From assembly GCA_006226775.1 (NCBI GenBank), contig SBGD01000073.1, positions 1 to 64,000 on the forward strand: a DNA stretch of 64,000 bases, read 5' to 3'. Below are positions 1 through 9,177 of the stretch, in pieces; position 1 is the first letter of the stretch; each line of letters begins with the position of its first letter. The notes beneath the pieces are model-generated. The model saw nothing but the letters and a program-made list of their open reading frames with translations. It was not told where the DNA came from and ran no database searches. The stretch comes from Paracoccaceae bacterium (GTDB lineage Bacteria; Pseudomonadota; Alphaproteobacteria; Rhodobacterales; Rhodobacteraceae). Position numbers and translations under genes: made by a program.

Positions 1-2384
1 GTCGCTGTCATGCCCAAGTCGGTCTGCTCATATGCTGCCACGGACGTAGCGACCGTGGACCAGGAGCCGATGCTTTGCTCCACCCCGTCGAGACGGCTCT
101 TGAGTAGCGCGCCACGGTAATTACTCCCATCCGCCGTGATGCCAGCCGTCACCATGAACGTCGCCCGTGCAATCCGACACCGGCGCTCGGCAATATACGC
201 GATGACCGTCTTATTGGCCGTCGCCGCAATATCCCCGATGGGCACGACAACGGTCTTGCCGTGGATGTGGGTGTGGGCATCGCCTTGCAGGGTCAGCGCC
301 GCGCCCGGCTTGAGGCGGTTGTTCGGCCCCCAGATGATGCTGAACGGCTCGGGCAACCACTCCCAGGTGACCGTGCCGTCCGTGATGCCGACCGCCTTCG
401 TGGTCGGCCCGCCGCTGGACGCGCTCGTGCCCGCCGTGGTGCAGCGGTAAAAGAGCCCGCCGTTTTCGACAATCTCGTTGACGACATAGGCCGTGGACCC
501 CGCCCACGCGCTGACCAACGTCCTGTCGCCGTTGATTGTCACACCCCCATCGGTGTCCAGCCCGTCGACAAATACCGCCGCGCCGCGCCCTTGCAATGCG
601 GTCAGGCGGACCGCTGGTTCTGCACTTGCCTCGGTATCGTTGTCGCGCAGGTAGAGATCAAAGATCGACACGCGCGACGGGTTCGAGATACGTACCGCGC
701 CGCGCTCCGATCCGGTGATGCGCCCATGCTCAATTGCAAGATCAAGGTCGCTGTCCTGCACCTCGTTGTCGTCACCGGACTGTGACTGCGCCCAGATCGC
801 CGCAGGGCGCGCAACTGGCGCAATCACATCCTCCATTCCAAACCGACTGAGGCGCAGGTTTTGTGCCTCCTGCACCTCGATGTAACTCGCGTCCTTCATG
901 AAGAAATCGGACACCAGGATGTCATGCACCGGGCGATACCCGGCCCACGCGTCATTCTCGGCCCGGTCCTCACCGATATACAGTGAGGGGGTAACGCTTG
1001 CCCCGATTTCCGTCCCCGTGAACCCCTGGAACACAATCCGTTGCGAGGGCGTGAGGCTGGTGGGGGTCTCGTTATCGACGTAATCGGCATAATTATCCGG
1101 CGTCGTGTATTTGTAGTTGATGGTCGCAATGTTGCCGAGGTTCGCGAACGTCAGCCCGGTGAAAACGCCATCGACCTGCGAATTCACGTCAATCGCCTGG
1201 TTGGAGCGTGACGTGCTTTCGAACGCGGTTGCAGCGACAATTGCCCGGTTGGATGTGCCGTCCAGGTCGATGGCCTCGGAGAAGTCGTCGAACAGGCACC
1301 CGGCCATGACGAGGTTGTCAATGTACCGTGTGTTGATGCCCCCTGTCACCTTTTGATGCGTGTGGCCGATAATTTGCACATTCCGGCTGTTCTGGATGTG
1401 AGCATAATACCCGCGGCGGTTACCGCTCGACCGGCAGTACGTGTCGTAGAAACGCACCCGGTCCACACCAACCAGATACGCAAAGCGCTGGTTGCTGTTG
1501 GTCATATCCGCGTCGTTTTCCGGGTCGAAGCCGACGCCCTCAAAAGACAAATTCCTGATGTCGCCGACATCGGCGTTCTTATCCGTGCAGAAAACCGGCT
1601 GGATGTCGGTCGCGCCCACACTATCCCGGCTGATGCCATGCACGGTGCCATGGCCTCGGATAGCGCGATCCGAGGTGGTCAGCGCTACGGCTCGATAAAT
1701 GTTATTGACCGCCGAGTTGCCAAACAGAAAAGGCGAAGTGCCGGTTGGTTTCATTTTGAACGTGCCAACCGGAACGATGGCAGAGGACGCAGACAGGGCA
1801 GACACCATGGCCGAGGCGCTGTCTGTGGTGTCGGTGTTGTCGCCATTCGCGGCTGTCACGGGGACACCAGCATCCTCGGGCGCAAAGTACAGCTTCACGC
1901 CGCCCGCCGTGGTCAGGTCGTGGTCGGATGTGCCGGACACCGCGACCTCGTAGCGGAAGCCCTGCGCCTCGATCACATCACCGGCGGCAACCGTGTACAC
2001 GCTGCCACCGGTATAGGTCAGCAGCGCATCCCCGGTCATGTCGCCGACCTCCTCGAACCGCCGAGCCAAAGCCGCGCGCGCGTTGTCCACCTGCGTCTGC
2101 GTCGGCAGGGTCGCAAGCTCGGTTTCGCTGCCGCCATCATTGAGGTAGGCGGTAAGCTGGCCCGAGGCCGCGACCATGAAGGTGTCGCCGTCTGACGTGT
2201 CGGCCAGTCCCGCGGCGGTCGATTGATAAACCGTCCCCGTGCCGATAGCCCCCGCAAGCGCCGTCGTGTCGATGCTTTCCTGGAGCGCATCGAGCACGAT
2301 CTGCACCGCCTGCTCAAGCGTTGCCTTGGTTGTAGTCTTGGGATCGGTGCCGGTTGTCGGCAACGAGAACGTGGGTGCAACCAT
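1..2384 (-). CDS. Tail spike / receptor-binding protein, 3' end off the window
   Basis: The reading frame is open from an ATG at 2384 through the left edge, giving about 794 residues without a stop. A GAGGTAG ribosome site lies just upstream, and the gene follows the tail tip gene by 14 bases. The N-terminal part looks like a virion-binding segment. The middle (about residues 150-600) is a long stretch of short, Asn/Gly/Asp-rich strands with the rhythm of a right-handed parallel beta-helix, as in pectate-lyase-type spikes. Around residues 620-675 a segment with spaced Trp, Tyr and Cys (SAWAGSTAYVVNE, then GLFYRC) resembles a small chitin-binding CBM5/12-like module. The last visible part looks like a jelly-roll. 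It probably binds or degrades a surface polysaccharide; the substrate cannot be told. Confidence 0.75.
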   Translation of the reverse strand, partial: MVAPTFSLPTTGTDPKTTTKATLEQAVQIVLDALQESIDTTALAGAIGTGTVYQSTAAGLADTSDGDTFMVAASGQLTAYLNDGGSETELATLPTQTQVDNARAALARRFEEVGDMTGDALLTYTGGSVYTVAAGDVIEAQGFRYEVAVSGTSDHDLTTAGGVKLYFAPEDAGVPVTAANGDNTDTTDSASAMVSALSASSAIVPVGTFKMKPTGTSPFLFGNSAVNNIYRAVALTTSDRAIRGHGTVHGISRDSVGATDIQPVFCTDKNADVGDIRNLSFEGVGFDPENDADMTNSNQRFAYLVGVDRVRFYDTYCRSSGNRRGYYAHIQNSRNVQIIGHTHQKVTGGINTRYIDNLVMAGCLFDDFSEAIDLDGTSNRAIVAATAFESTSRSNQAIDVNSQVDGVFTGLTFANLGNIATINYKYTTPDNYADYVDNETPTSLTPSQRIVFQGFTGTEIGASVTPSLYIGEDRAENDAWAGYRPVHDILVSDFFMKDASYIEVQEAQNLRLSRFGMEDVIAPVARPAAIWAQSQSGDDNEVQDSDLDLAIEHGRITGSERGAVRISNPSRVSIFDLYLRDNDTEASAEPAVRLTALQGRGAAVFVDGLDTDGGVTINGDRTLVSAWAGSTAYVVNEIVENGGLFYRCTTAGTSASSGGPTTKAVGITDGTVTWEWLPEPFSIIWGPNNRLKPGAALTLQGDAHTHIHGKTVVVPIGDIAATANKTVIAYIAERRCRIARATFMVTAGITADGSNYRGALLKSRLDGVEQSIGSWSTVATSVAAYEQTDLGMTA

Positions 2385-2398
2385 TTTGCTACCTCGAC

Positions 2399-5044
2399 TT
2401 AGGTGATTGTTTTCGTGCCGAGCGCGGTCGGCGTGCCGTTGGTGCCTGTGGCGGCGTAGGGCACGATCCAGAAATCCGCCGCGCCGAGCGGGATGTCGTC
2501 GCTGTCAACCCCGTGGATCACCAGGAGATCGACCGACAAAGCCTTGTTGTCCGCCGCCCAGAGCCCCGCGTCGGTGACACCCGCAGGCGCAACCAGGTCC
2601 TGCCGATGCATCCCCGTGCTATCGAGGTTGTCGCCGTCTACATCGGTCGTGCCGACGAGGCGGAAGTTGCCGACGACGCCGGTGTCCGTGCCGCCGACCG
2701 TGACGCTGAACCGGTAGGTGTCGCCCGCCGTCAACTCCGCGATAGCCTGCGTAATCGTGCCCGCCGCGCCGGGGTTGCTATGCGCCGCCACGCCGCCGGT
2801 GACAGACCAGCCGCCCGTCATCGTGTGCGACCCGGAGGCGTCGAAACCCCCATCTGCGTAGAGGTTGCCCGGGTTCGGATCCCCGAACTCGATTGAGTGC
2901 GCCGCACCCGCCGCGACCTCGACGTCAGCGCCGACCTGCACCGCCGAGGAAAACGGCTGTCCGACCGCTGCGCGATAGAGGCGCACGCCCTCGAAATAGC
3001 CGCTATCCGGGGCCGTGAAGTCGACCGTCAGGGTTCCGGCGTTGGTCCCGGCGGTGGCACTGGCGCCGCTGACCTCAAGACCGGCGATGATGCCCAGGGC
3101 ATAGGAATAGAGACCGAAACTGGTCGGCCCGTCCGCGACCGCACGAAGGTCATAACTCACGCCGAATGTGACCGGGCCGAAAGAGCCGGTCATCTTGCCA
3201 CTCGCGTTCACATTCTCGGGAAGAAGCAACTGCCGATTGGTGTAATCATCATCTTCCGAAAGCTTCCACTCGACGATGTATTCATTGACCACAAAGTCGG
3301 TTTCGGCGTCGAAGCTGTATTCGATCATCAGCACGACCGCGCCGCCGCTGTCCACTTCGACCGTGTAGGCCACCAGGTTCTCCACCGTGCCGAGCGTGTT
3401 CGCGCTCGACACCAGGTCAGCCGTGAGGATCTCGCGTTCGTCTGTTTCCGGGTCCCAGGCCTCGATATCCTGGGAATATTCCGACATGACCACTGGCACG
3501 TGGATCGCGACCTTTCCGCTGTCCCGGTCCATCAGCCACGCCGCCGGATGCGCTTCCTCGACCCGCCATTCGCCATTCAGGCGGGTAAAGGGCGCCGGGC
3601 AGTTTCCGGTCACGGTCGACCCGGCAACCAACTTGGCCGCGGACGGCGGCAGGGTGCACGACAATTTCTTCTGCAACCCGCGCCGGATGGCTTCCCGCTT
3701 GATCAACCGTTGCGCTTGCGTCCCGCTCGGCACCATCGGATAGGCCACCGACTCCACGTCATCCGTGTTCGGCGATCCATTCGGCACCAGCCAGGGCGCA
3801 AGCTCCGCTGTTTCGTACTGCCGTTCTTCTGCCGTCCAGGTGGCCTTCAACGCGTAGGGCACCTCGCGCCGGCTGCCGTAGCGGTCGAAGTCGATTTGTT
3901 GATCTCGAAGGACATCGGTCATCGTGTAGACCGACGCCTGGTATTCGCCGGGGATATAGGCCATGCGGCCTTCCGAAATGCTCAGGACACCCCCGCCGGC
4001 ATCCACCATGGGCTGGAGCAAGTCCTTCAGCTCGCCCTTGCTCCAGTCGATCACCCCGGCGACACGGTAGCGTTTTTCGGTGACCGTCTCGCCCGCGTCC
4101 TGTGAGGCATACCATTTCACGACATCCTCATCCGCCAGCGCCAAGGCTCCGGTGAACGTCTCTGTCAGGAGGTTTTCACCGTCATACCGCCGGATCGGGT
4201 TGAACCGCACGGCGTGCAGCAGGTTCCGGGTCTGGTTTTCGCCGAAATCCCAGGTATCCGGATCATCCGGGTCCTGCGCCTCATCATCCGGGTCCCACGT
4301 CCTGGTCCAGTCCATCTCCAGCGTGATCTGCGGCGGCACGTTCGGCCAGCGCCTCGGTCGCTTGCTCTCCGACCCCCCGGCGGACATGCGCACCCAAAGC
4401 ACCGTCCATCCGGTGAACCCATCGGTGGCGGCAAAATGCGACGACATCTCGGCCAGGATCGTGTCGGGCGGGCTGGTCTGATCCCCGAGCCCGAGCCAGG
4501 CAACGAACTGTGCTTCGTTTGCATCCCAATCCGGGAAGCTCTCCTTGATCTTGACCAACTCGCCGTCCGACGAAAAGTCGAATAGTTTGTTTTCTCCGCC
4601 CGGCTGCGGATCGATCTCGGTTCCGGACGTGCGCAGGGCAAAGGCCGATTCCCGGCCGTCCACCGTGATCTTCAGGTTCGTTCCGGCGGACGGCTCTGAA
4701 TTGAACAGGATGCAGCCATAAAGACCACCGCCGTCGACACGCCACACCAGCGGCGTCCCGGTCATCTTGCAGTGCCCGAATACCGTCCGCTTTGCAGGCG
4801 TCGAAGTCGGCAACGGCAACTCGCGCTTGAGGCTTGGCTGGTCCGGCACCTGCTGCCGCGACTGTAGCAACGCGGAAATCAGCACGCCCGCGCCGATCCT
4901 TATCGCCGCCTGCGCCAGGATCGACAGCCCCCCGAACCACGTGGCCAGCGCCGACACCGCACCAATGAGCGGCGCCGCATCCGCCGGCGTCGGGGCAATG
5001 CTGACGCTGACTATCGCCGTCGAGATCAGCAGCCACTTACGCAT
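2399..5044 (-). CDS. Phage tail tip / host specificity protein (gpJ-like)
   Basis: 881 residues from the ATG at 5044, chosen because it overlaps the previous gene by 8 bases; a longer frame to 5218 would overlap that gene much more. The first 60 residues are hydrophobic (MRKWLLISTAIVSVSIAP and onward), as in many tail tip proteins of this group. The next part holds the conserved hub-like region (VFGHCKMTGTPLVW; GGLYGCILFN). A fibronectin-III-like stretch occurs near residues 560-650, and a galactose-binding-like beta domain (about 720-840) sits near the C-terminus. It sits just before the tail spike, where lambda J-type proteins lie. It should form the tail tip and contact the host envelope. 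The family assignment rests on position, size and domain order. Confidence 0.8.
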   Translation of the reverse strand: MRKWLLISTAIVSVSIAPTPADAAPLIGAVSALATWFGGLSILAQAAIRIGAGVLISALLQSRQQVPDQPSLKRELPLPTSTPAKRTVFGHCKMTGTPLVWRVDGGGLYGCILFNSEPSAGTNLKITVDGRESAFALRTSGTEIDPQPGGENKLFDFSSDGELVKIKESFPDWDANEAQFVAWLGLGDQTSPPDTILAEMSSHFAATDGFTGWTVLWVRMSAGGSESKRPRRWPNVPPQITLEMDWTRTWDPDDEAQDPDDPDTWDFGENQTRNLLHAVRFNPIRRYDGENLLTETFTGALALADEDVVKWYASQDAGETVTEKRYRVAGVIDWSKGELKDLLQPMVDAGGGVLSISEGRMAYIPGEYQASVYTMTDVLRDQQIDFDRYGSRREVPYALKATWTAEERQYETAELAPWLVPNGSPNTDDVESVAYPMVPSGTQAQRLIKREAIRRGLQKKLSCTLPPSAAKLVAGSTVTGNCPAPFTRLNGEWRVEEAHPAAWLMDRDSGKVAIHVPVVMSEYSQDIEAWDPETDEREILTADLVSSANTLGTVENLVAYTVEVDSGGAVVLMIEYSFDAETDFVVNEYIVEWKLSEDDDYTNRQLLLPENVNASGKMTGSFGPVTFGVSYDLRAVADGPTSFGLYSYALGIIAGLEVSGASATAGTNAGTLTVDFTAPDSGYFEGVRLYRAAVGQPFSSAVQVGADVEVAAGAAHSIEFGDPNPGNLYADGGFDASGSHTMTGGWSVTGGVAAHSNPGAAGTITQAIAELTAGDTYRFSVTVGGTDTGVVGNFRLVGTTDVDGDNLDSTGMHRQDLVAPAGVTDAGLWAADNKALSVDLLVIHGVDSDDIPLGAADFWIVPYAATGTNGTPTALGTKTIT

Positions 5045-5441
5045 TCCAGCACACCTCGGAGTCCACCTCGCAGAACATCGCGCCTCGCATCGCTTTTGCA
5101 GCCCAGAGCCCGGGCTCGACACACAGGCCCAGCACGCGTGCGTTCTGCGGCCTGATGATCCCGATCGATCCGCAGCACTCCGGACCCGGTGAGATGCCAG
5201 CCCCGCGCGCCTGGCCATGCCACAAAGCCACGAAGCCGCCCGCCGCGCGGATGATGGCCATGGCGCCGCGCCTGTCGACGTACCTGCCCCGCAACCCGCG
5301 CATCAGGTCGACCCCTGTCAGCGCCTGGAAGGCCGCGCAGGCTGTCGCACCACAGTCCGCCGCGCCCTTCCACCCGAACGGCCCGGCCATGGCATCCAAC
5401 GCCGCGCCCACGGCGTCATCCGGCGTGATCAGGCGGGCCAT
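5037..5441 (-). CDS. Tail-associated NlpC/P60-like protein (DUF6950 type)
   Basis: 134 residues. The segment GAADCGATACAAFQALTG places a Cys at the start of a helix, as in the active site of NlpC/P60-like papain-fold peptidases. The small size and position between distal tail protein and tail tip gene match the DUF6950 group of phage proteins. Family members are thought to trim peptidoglycan during DNA entry or to help assemble the tip. A clear His partner is not obvious: the only His is in LWHGQARGAG, which could serve. The start at 5441 overlaps the upstream gene by 13 bases. Confidence 0.65.
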   Translation of the reverse strand: MARLITPDDAVGAALDAMAGPFGWKGAADCGATACAAFQALTGVDLMRGLRGRYVDRRGAMAIIRAAGGFVALWHGQARGAGISPGPECCGSIGIIRPQNARVLGLCVEPGLWAAKAMRGAMFCEVDSEVCWNA

Positions 5442-6016
5442 CGCAGGCGCTCCGCCTCGCGCTCGATGTTGATCAGGAATCGCCCCGCGGTATCCGCGGG
5501 ATAGAGCGCATTCTGATCCTCATGGCTGTGAAACGCCGAGTAGCTGGACCGCTGCGACGGGCCGGACACCAGCGGCACCATGGCGCCGCGCGAATAGCCG
5601 ATTTCCATGAACTCGGTCAGGTCCTTCAACCCGTTGATCGCACCCGAGAAGATCAGAAACGGCTCACCGATCAGGGTGCTTCCATCCCGTTCGGTCACCG
5701 CGCAGAACCAGAACCGCGCCACCCGGCCGCGCGGGTCATCCTCAAGGTAATCGTCCAGATCGTCGCCAACGCCGCGCAACGAGAACGCAGCCTCCTGCGC
5801 TGCCATGCCAAGCCGGTCGGCGGGCAAGGCAATGTCGCTGATGTTGCCAATCCCGGCCCAGGTCTCGCCATCCCATGAAATATCACCCCGGTTGGTATGC
5901 ACGCGGATCGGCGCATCCGGCCAGTCGACATAGGCCAGCACGATCGGAAAGAACCCCGCCGGATCGCTGATCGCCGCATAAGTGTCGGCGTGGATCTCAC
6001 GCACGCGACCGGTCAT
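5429..6016 (-). CDS. Distal tail / baseplate-type protein
   Basis: 195 residues from the ATG at 6016, which overlaps the upstream stop as ATGA; another ATG at 6028 would add four residues. The sequence is mixed alpha/beta with an N-terminal region (PIRVHTNRGDISWDGETWAG) that suggests a small beta barrel. It lies between the tape measure block and the tail tip gene, the place held by hub and distal tail proteins in siphoviruses and in the Rhodobacter gene transfer agent. I do not recognise the exact family. The role is inferred only from position. Confidence 0.6.
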   Translation of the reverse strand: MTGRVREIHADTYAAISDPAGFFPIVLAYVDWPDAPIRVHTNRGDISWDGETWAGIGNISDIALPADRLGMAAQEAAFSLRGVGDDLDDYLEDDPRGRVARFWFCAVTERDGSTLIGEPFLIFSGAINGLKDLTEFMEIGYSRGAMVPLVSGPSQRSSYSAFHSHEDQNALYPADTAGRFLINIEREAERLRWPA

Positions 6017-6768
6017 GGCGTGCCCCATGGCGACGGCAATTCCGTGAAGCCTCCAACCTCGTCGGCGAAGACCTCCTCGAAATTCCAGACATATGAGAAA
6101 TCACCCTCGATCGGCCGTACCGATCTTGGCATTTCAAGCGCCCGGAACACCCCGGTGTCACGAGTCCCCAGGTTCACGCGCGCATTGATATGCGACGACA
6201 GGCTGTCATCGAGAACCCGCACCACGGCGTCACCGTTTTCGTCGGACACCGCGTGGTTCAGGATCATGATCGTCTCGCCGGTCGTGTCATCGGCATCGGC
6301 AAAGATGGTCAGGAACTCGCCGGGATTGGCGACGGTGACACTCGGCGGCGCATTGCTGAGGGTGACGATGTTGTACCCATCGCTGTCCGTTCCGGTCGTG
6401 CCGTAAATGACCCGCCCGTCATACCAACGCATGTCGGTTCCGCTGGCGGTCCAATTGAGATCGACATCACCTGCGGACCAGAGCAACCGCGTCGACTGCC
6501 GGTCTTCGGTGGCGAAGATACCGCAGGAATAGAGCCTGACGCAGTTGCGCCCTTTTAGCAGCGCCTTCAGCGCCTCGACATATCCCGCACCGCGGTTGCC
6601 TGTCCCCGTTCCGGACACGTCCAGTGTGACCATGCGCCGGGCTCGACCCGCCTCGCTCAGATAGGCCGCCCCCGAGATTCCCGAGCGGCTGGACTGGACC
6701 GGATAATCAGTGGTCCATTCCCAGCCTTTGAAACCGACCGGCGGAAAGGGATAGACAAGCACGCTCAC
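6013..6768 (-). CDS. Distal tail protein following the tape measure
   Basis: 251 residues, ATGA overlap with the tape measure gene. It is rich in beta strands and begins with an N-terminal domain (VYPFPPVGFKGWEWTTDY) followed by a conserved-looking core with RARRMVTLDVSG. First genes after a tape measure in siphoviruses usually encode the distal tail (Dit-like) ring or another hub component, so this is the most likely job. No catalytic motif is visible. It belongs to the same translationally coupled tail operon as its neighbours. Confidence 0.6.
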   Translation of the reverse strand: MSVLVYPFPPVGFKGWEWTTDYPVQSSRSGISGAAYLSEAGRARRMVTLDVSGTGTGNRGAGYVEALKALLKGRNCVRLYSCGIFATEDRQSTRLLWSAGDVDLNWTASGTDMRWYDGRVIYGTTGTDSDGYNIVTLSNAPPSVTVANPGEFLTIFADADDTTGETIMILNHAVSDENGDAVVRVLDDSLSSHINARVNLGTRDTGVFRALEMPRSVRPIEGDFSYVWNFEEVFADEVGGFTELPSPWGTP

Positions 6769-9020
6769 CGGAACGGCACCTCGCTGTTGGCCTTGTAGGC
6801 TGCCGCGACCGTGCGCTTTTCGATTTCCGGCATGTGCCGCACAAGGGCCCGTTCGATCTGTTCCGCCACGCCCTCCTGCGCGCCACGGGCATCGATTGGC
6901 ATGCTGATCGCCACGCTCGTCCCGCCGCGGCTCGCTCCGTCACGCCTGGCCAGCGCCGCCTGCGCCTGGGGCACGTTCAGCATTGCGCCATTGGCCCCGG
7001 GCACGAAGACCTCTTCACGGGGCGTGTGCTCGTTTATTCGATAGGCATTGCCCTTGCGCATCGGCCCGCCAGTGGCGCGCGGCGTCAGCAGAGATCCGAG
7101 GAAGCCCACCAGGGGCGAGCCCTCGGCCAAGCCCTGCAGGCCATTGGAAATCTGCACCTTGGCGATCTGCAAGACCAGGTCGCGCAGCACGTCGACCGCA
7201 CTTTTCGAGCCATCGACGATCGACAAGAACATGTCGTCCAGCGCATCCATGCCCTTCTTGGCATCGTCGCGGACCTTTTCCAGCCGGTCGGCGTGTTCCT
7301 CGGCCGCCAGTGCCGCCTCCATGTGCGACATCGCCAGCTTGTCGATTTCCGCCGTCAGTTCCGGCGTGATCGCCCGCCCGTCCTTCTGGGCCGCGACCAG
7401 AAGCTCCGCGCGCTTGCGGGCGTATTCCATCGCATCGCCCAGCTCGAGCCCTGAGTCCGCCACCGCCGCCAGCGCCTCGGCCTCGACCTGGAGCTCGATG
7501 ATGGCCTCTTTCGTGGCCTCGACCTCGCGCCTGTATTCGCTGACCGAACCCGATCCGCCACGGCCACCGCCGCCGCGCGACCGACCTCCCCCGCCGCCGC
7601 CGCCACCGGTCCCGAAGGATGCATCGACTGATGGCAATTGCGGGCGAACGGATTCAGTGGGTGCGAAAGTCCTCTGTGGCAAACGATAGTCGATCGGACC
7701 ATAGGGTCTGGGCGTCATTCCGGGCGCTTGCGGCGCCGGTGCATCGCCTACTTGTTGCAGTTCGACCGCCTTGTTGATCGCCGCCTGCAAAGCACCGATG
7801 ATCGCTCCGATGCGCGAAACGACCGTGGTGAATTCCACGGTGTTGATGTTGTCAAGCGCCCCGGTCACCGTGTCGGCCTCGGTCGCAACCCGCATCAACT
7901 CGTCACGAAACGCTGCGCCATCAGTGCGGCCATCCTCGAAGGCGCGCGCCACACCCTCCGCCCCTTCCGCCAGGTTGAACAGATCGATTGCCGCGCGGGA
8001 ATATCCCTGGTCATTCAGCGAGAACGCCGCATCCTCGAGCGCACGCGCCATGTCGCGCGCTTGCGCCGCCAGCGCCTGATGCGCGACGGCAAGGTCCTCG
8101 ATGTCCTGCGCCTGCCCCCCAAGCGCGGCGGAATCAGGGCTGTACTCGATATCGCCCAACACTCGCGCCGCATCTTCGATGCGTGACAGCGAACGGTCCA
8201 ACTCATCCGCATCGATCGTGAACGCGTCCTGGATGGCCGCGCCAAGCTCGACCACCGCAATCTTGGCCAGCGTCGAAACCCGGGTCTGTATTTCCCCGAA
8301 CTTTCGGTCCAGTTCCGCCGCCTTTTCGATGGTCTCGGCATCCATCACGACGCCCAGCTCATGCGCCCGCGTCATCAACTGGCGGATGCCATCGTCGCCC
8401 CGCGCCATCAGTTCGACAAAGCGCTCGCCGCCGGTGCCGCCGAAAATCTCGTCGGCCACCCGAATTTGCGCCGCACGGTCGAGGTCTTCCATCCGGTCGA
8501 TCACGTCGAGCAAAAGTTCGGATGGGTCCTTCAACCCTTCCTTCAGGTCCTTCGCACCCAGCCCGAGGCGGGCAAAGGCCTCTGCCGCCGGACCCTGCCC
8601 CGTGGTCACGAATTCGTCGGCGCGCAGGTTCAGTTCCTTCATCCCATCGATCAGGGAATCGATGGGAATCCGCGATTGTTGCGCCACGAAAGACAGTTCC
8701 TGGAACTGCTGGACGCCAAGACCCGAGCGCCGCGCCTCGTCGCCAATGGCCGCGACACCGCGCACGGTCTGCGCCGCCTCGGACGTGACCATGGCCAGCG
8801 CGCCGGCCAGAAGTCCACCGACCGCGCCTGCGGCAAAGGTCTTGATACTGCCGCCCATTGCCGCCAGCCGCGAATCAATCGCCTTCTGGCTGCGCGACAT
8901 ATGGCGGTCGGCGTCTTTTTCGAACTTCGCCAGAAGCTTGTTCGACCGGTCGATTGCGCGGCGGAAATCCCGGTGCTGGGCGCGCAGCAGGATCTCAATA
9001 CGGTCGGTGTCATCAGCCAT
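6765..9020 (-). CDS. Tail tape measure protein
   Basis: 751 residues, mostly helical. The N-terminal 60 residues form an amphipathic coil, followed by a Gly/Ala-rich membrane-like stretch (SIKTFAAGAVGGLLAGALAM) typical of tape measure proteins, which help the DNA cross the inner membrane. The middle is long alpha-helical sequence. A glycine-rich linker with runs of Gly, Arg and Ser falls near residues 470-490, then more coiled coil and a conserved C-terminal domain (FLGSLLTPRATGGPMRKGNAY). Its length suggests a fairly short tail. It begins inside the end of the chaperone frameshift extension, the usual arrangement in tailed phages. Confidence 0.92.
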   Translation of the reverse strand: MADDTDRIEILLRAQHRDFRRAIDRSNKLLAKFEKDADRHMSRSQKAIDSRLAAMGGSIKTFAAGAVGGLLAGALAMVTSEAAQTVRGVAAIGDEARRSGLGVQQFQELSFVAQQSRIPIDSLIDGMKELNLRADEFVTTGQGPAAEAFARLGLGAKDLKEGLKDPSELLLDVIDRMEDLDRAAQIRVADEIFGGTGGERFVELMARGDDGIRQLMTRAHELGVVMDAETIEKAAELDRKFGEIQTRVSTLAKIAVVELGAAIQDAFTIDADELDRSLSRIEDAARVLGDIEYSPDSAALGGQAQDIEDLAVAHQALAAQARDMARALEDAAFSLNDQGYSRAAIDLFNLAEGAEGVARAFEDGRTDGAAFRDELMRVATEADTVTGALDNINTVEFTTVVSRIGAIIGALQAAINKAVELQQVGDAPAPQAPGMTPRPYGPIDYRLPQRTFAPTESVRPQLPSVDASFGTGGGGGGGGRSRGGGGRGGSGSVSEYRREVEATKEAIIELQVEAEALAAVADSGLELGDAMEYARKRAELLVAAQKDGRAITPELTAEIDKLAMSHMEAALAAEEHADRLEKVRDDAKKGMDALDDMFLSIVDGSKSAVDVLRDLVLQIAKVQISNGLQGLAEGSPLVGFLGSLLTPRATGGPMRKGNAYRINEHTPREEVFVPGANGAMLNVPQAQAALARRDGASRGGTSVAISMPIDARGAQEGVAEQIERALVRHMPEIEKRTVAAAYKANSEVPFR

Positions 9021-9177
9021 CGGGGTACTTCGCTTTCAGTGCCTCAAGCTCATCACGGCTGGGCGCGTTGACCTGCTGTTCAGAGCGGTTTTCCGCGTTC
9101 CATCCTTCGACGAAGAGCGCGGTTTCAGCGGGCGTCATTTCCCGTACCTCGGCGGGTGTCAGACGCCCCTGTGTCAC
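9013..9177 (-). CDS. Tail chaperone frameshift extension (gpT-like frame)
   Basis: A 54-residue frame from a GTG at 9177 to a stop at 9013, overlapping the tape measure start. It contains LTPAEVREMTPAETALFVEGWNA (given here as LTPAEVREM then TPAETALFVEGWNA), the kind of Glu/Trp-rich motif seen in the T part of G/GT tail chaperones. The same frame is open upstream without a stop as far as the A9 run at 9261-9269, so it can be read as a C-terminal extension of the 9174-9605 protein after a -1 slip. It could also be translated alone from the GTG, but the slippery run makes frameshifting the better explanation. Confidence 0.7.
   Translation of the reverse strand: MTQGRLTPAEVREMTPAETALFVEGWNAENRSEQQVNAPSRDELEALKAKYPDG

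Noticed and set aside
5045..5218. 58-codon N-terminal extension of the tail tip gene
   Set aside because: It lies inside the NlpC/P60-like gene and is rich in Arg and Ser; the ATG at 5044 gives the usual 8-base overlap.
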